Below are positions 39,465-40,755 of a stretch of 40,755 bases of DNA, piece by piece. The position numbers and the translations under genes are program-made. The notes beneath the pieces are model-generated. The model saw only the letters and a list, made by a program, of their open reading frames with translations, was not told the DNA's origin and ran no database searches. The stretch lies in assembly GCA_030432255.1 (NCBI GenBank), contig JAUIHS010000032.1:1-40755 (forward strand), written 5' to 3'. This DNA comes from Phycisphaerae bacterium. Lineage in GTDB: Bacteria > Planctomycetota > Phycisphaerae > Phycisphaerales > UBA1924. Every line of letters begins with the position of its first letter. Position 1 is the stretch's first letter.

Positions 39465-40388
39465 TCATGCCAGGCTCAGCGAACTCTTCACGCCGAGGTT
39501 GGCGTAGATCTCACGCGTCGCTGTCGACTTGTTCAGTGTGTAGAAGTGGATGCCCCGGACGTCGTGGTCGAGGAGGTCGCGGCACTGCTCGGTGGCCCAG
39601 TGGATACCGACGCGTCGGACCGACTCGGGATCGCCCTCGCATCGGTTCACAGCCTTGATCAGCGAGGCGGGGTACCGAGCGCCGAGAGCAAGTTCGGCCA
39701 TCCGCTGCATGCCCTTCAGCGAGGTGATCGGCATGATGCCGGCGATGATCGGGACCTTGATACCCGCGAGGATGCATCGCTCGCGGTAGTCGTAGAAGTC
39801 CCGGTTGTCGAAGAACAACTGCGTGATGATGAAGTCGGCGCCCTCGTCCACCTTGCGCTTGAGGTGGTCGAGTTCGTCAAGCCGGTTGGGTGTTCCGGGG
39901 TGCCCCTCGGGGAAGCCGGCGACGCCGATGCCGAAGCCGCGAGGATCGCCGATGGCCTTCCCCGCGTGGCGATCACGGAATCGCTGAATGAACGCCACAA
40001 GATCACTGGCATAGCTGAAGGCGTCCAGCGAGCGGTCGTAATCGGTGTCGTGGCGGGGTGGATCACCACCCAGTGCGAGAATGTTGGAAACACCCGCCTC
40101 CGCGTAGCGTTCGAGGATGTCGTAGATCTCGGCCTCGGTGTGACCGAGGCAGGTCAGGTGCGGCATGGGATCGAGGTTCGTATCCCGCTTGATGCGGAGA
40201 ACGAGTTCGTTGGTGACATCGCGCGTCGAGCCGCCGGCGCCGTACGTCACGCTCACCAGCGAAGGATGGAGGGATTCCAACTCACTGATATTGGCGAAGA
40301 GCTCCTCCGCAGCCTCGGGCTTCTTCGGCGGGAAGAACTCGAAGGAGAAGGTGGTCTGGCGCAGATTGAAGATGTCGTTGATATGCAT
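39465..40388 (-). CDS. metF: 5,10-methylenetetrahydrofolate reductase
   Basis: A 307-residue flavoenzyme that reduces methylene-THF to methyl-THF, the methyl donor for methionine synthesis. Family motifs are 'TTFSFEFFPPKKPEAAEELF' at the start, 'PSLVSVTYGAGGSTRDVTNE', 'LTCLGHTEAEIYDILERY', 'NILALGGDPPRH', 'GVAGFPEGHP', 'DEGADFIITQLFFDNRDFY' and 'IPIIAGIMPI'-like 'PIIAGIMPITSLKGMQRM'. The length is normal. It follows ahcY with 47 bases between; a strong hairpin fills much of that gap. The two probably form one transcript in the methyl cycle. Confidence 0.95.
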   Translation of the reverse strand: MHINDIFNLRQTTFSFEFFPPKKPEAAEELFANISELESLHPSLVSVTYGAGGSTRDVTNELVLRIKRDTNLDPMPHLTCLGHTEAEIYDILERYAEAGVSNILALGGDPPRHDTDYDRSLDAFSYASDLVAFIQRFRDRHAGKAIGDPRGFGIGVAGFPEGHPGTPNRLDELDHLKRKVDEGADFIITQLFFDNRDFYDYRERCILAGIKVPIIAGIMPITSLKGMQRMAELALGARYPASLIKAVNRCEGDPESVRRVGIHWATEQCRDLLDHDVRGIHFYTLNKSTATREIYANLGVKSSLSLA

Positions 40389-40392
40389 GAAT

Positions 40393-40422
40393 CCGCCGCC
40401 CGGCGGTTGAACCGGGCGGCGG
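40393..40422 (-). promoter_or_regulatory. Intercistronic hairpin between ahcY and metF
   Basis: A perfect 11-base-pair stem (CCGCCGCCCGG / CCGGGCGGCGG) with an 8-base loop ends 4 bases before the metF ATG at 40388. Neither side has a T-run, so it is unlikely to terminate transcription. The 3' arm contains the only purine-rich sequence that could serve as the metF ribosome site (GGCGG), so the hairpin may limit metF translation. Confidence 0.5.
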
Positions 40423-40435
40423 TGAAGAAGTCGAA

Positions 40436-40755
<320 letters not shown>

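Noticed and set aside
40393..40422. Terminator or S-adenosylhomocysteine riboswitch between ahcY and metF
   Set aside because: There is no T-run on either side and only a single simple hairpin; a SAH riboswitch would normally lie upstream of ahcY, outside the window.

Overview
The window looks like a high-GC genomic segment from a planctomycete, most likely of the class Phycisphaerae. The main clue is the C-terminal dockerin-like pair of calcium-binding repeats ending in 'FDDLNEVLN-W', found on two secreted proteins. Supporting clues are an ECF sigma factor translationally coupled to a Ser/Thr kinase, secreted DUF4953-type metalloproteases, and pseudopilin-like C-termini of the form 'D-x-x-D-x-GG'. 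This is an inference from protein style; there is no rRNA gene. Both ends cut genes (kynA on the left, ahcY on the right). I saw no tRNA, rRNA, CRISPR array, insertion sequence or phage gene. No gene-free stretch exceeds about 235 bases.

Layout. 1-6.5 kb: 5' end of tryptophan 2,3-dioxygenase, a large secreted zinc protease, a secreted EEP-family nuclease/phosphatase, and mnmG interrupted by an in-frame amber codon. 6.5-11.9 kb: TPR-sulfotransferase, an hldE-nadC pair, hscB, and a divergent Asp/Glu-racemase-like protein. 11.9-15 kb: redoxin and DsbD-N-like secreted thiol proteins, a cysteine-less rhodanese lipoprotein, and cysK. 15-19.5 kb: kinase plus ECF sigma, M48 lipoprotein protease, ubiE/menG. 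19.6-22.1 kb: an odd B12-domain protein, a metallo-beta-lactamase-fold protein with an altered metal motif, and an unknown protein. 22.2-25.8 kb: ECF sigma, membrane anti-sigma candidate, secreted unknown protein, small membrane protein. 25.9-28.6 kb: secreted C39-like peptidase with dockerin module, MgtC-family protein, DUF1294 protein. 28.6-32.8 kb: TIM-barrel isomerase, then a tightly overlapping chain moaE - membrane protein - nth - TPR - recX, then a secreted C-type lectin with dockerin module. 32.9-34.6 kb: an acyl-CoA mutase large subunit whose active site resembles isobutyryl-CoA mutase. 34.7-39.4 kb: three tandem paralogous membrane-anchored proteins of unknown function, one frameshifted. 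39.4-40.8 kb: metF and the end of ahcY (methyl cycle).

The most interesting points are the amber codon inside mnmG at an invariant lysine, with a possible restart right behind it; the tandem paralog array, whose members all end in TAG while nearly every other gene ends in TGA; the mutase with the F/Q substrate signature; several enzymes lacking a key catalytic or metal residue; and two dockerin-bearing secreted proteins without a visible cohesin.
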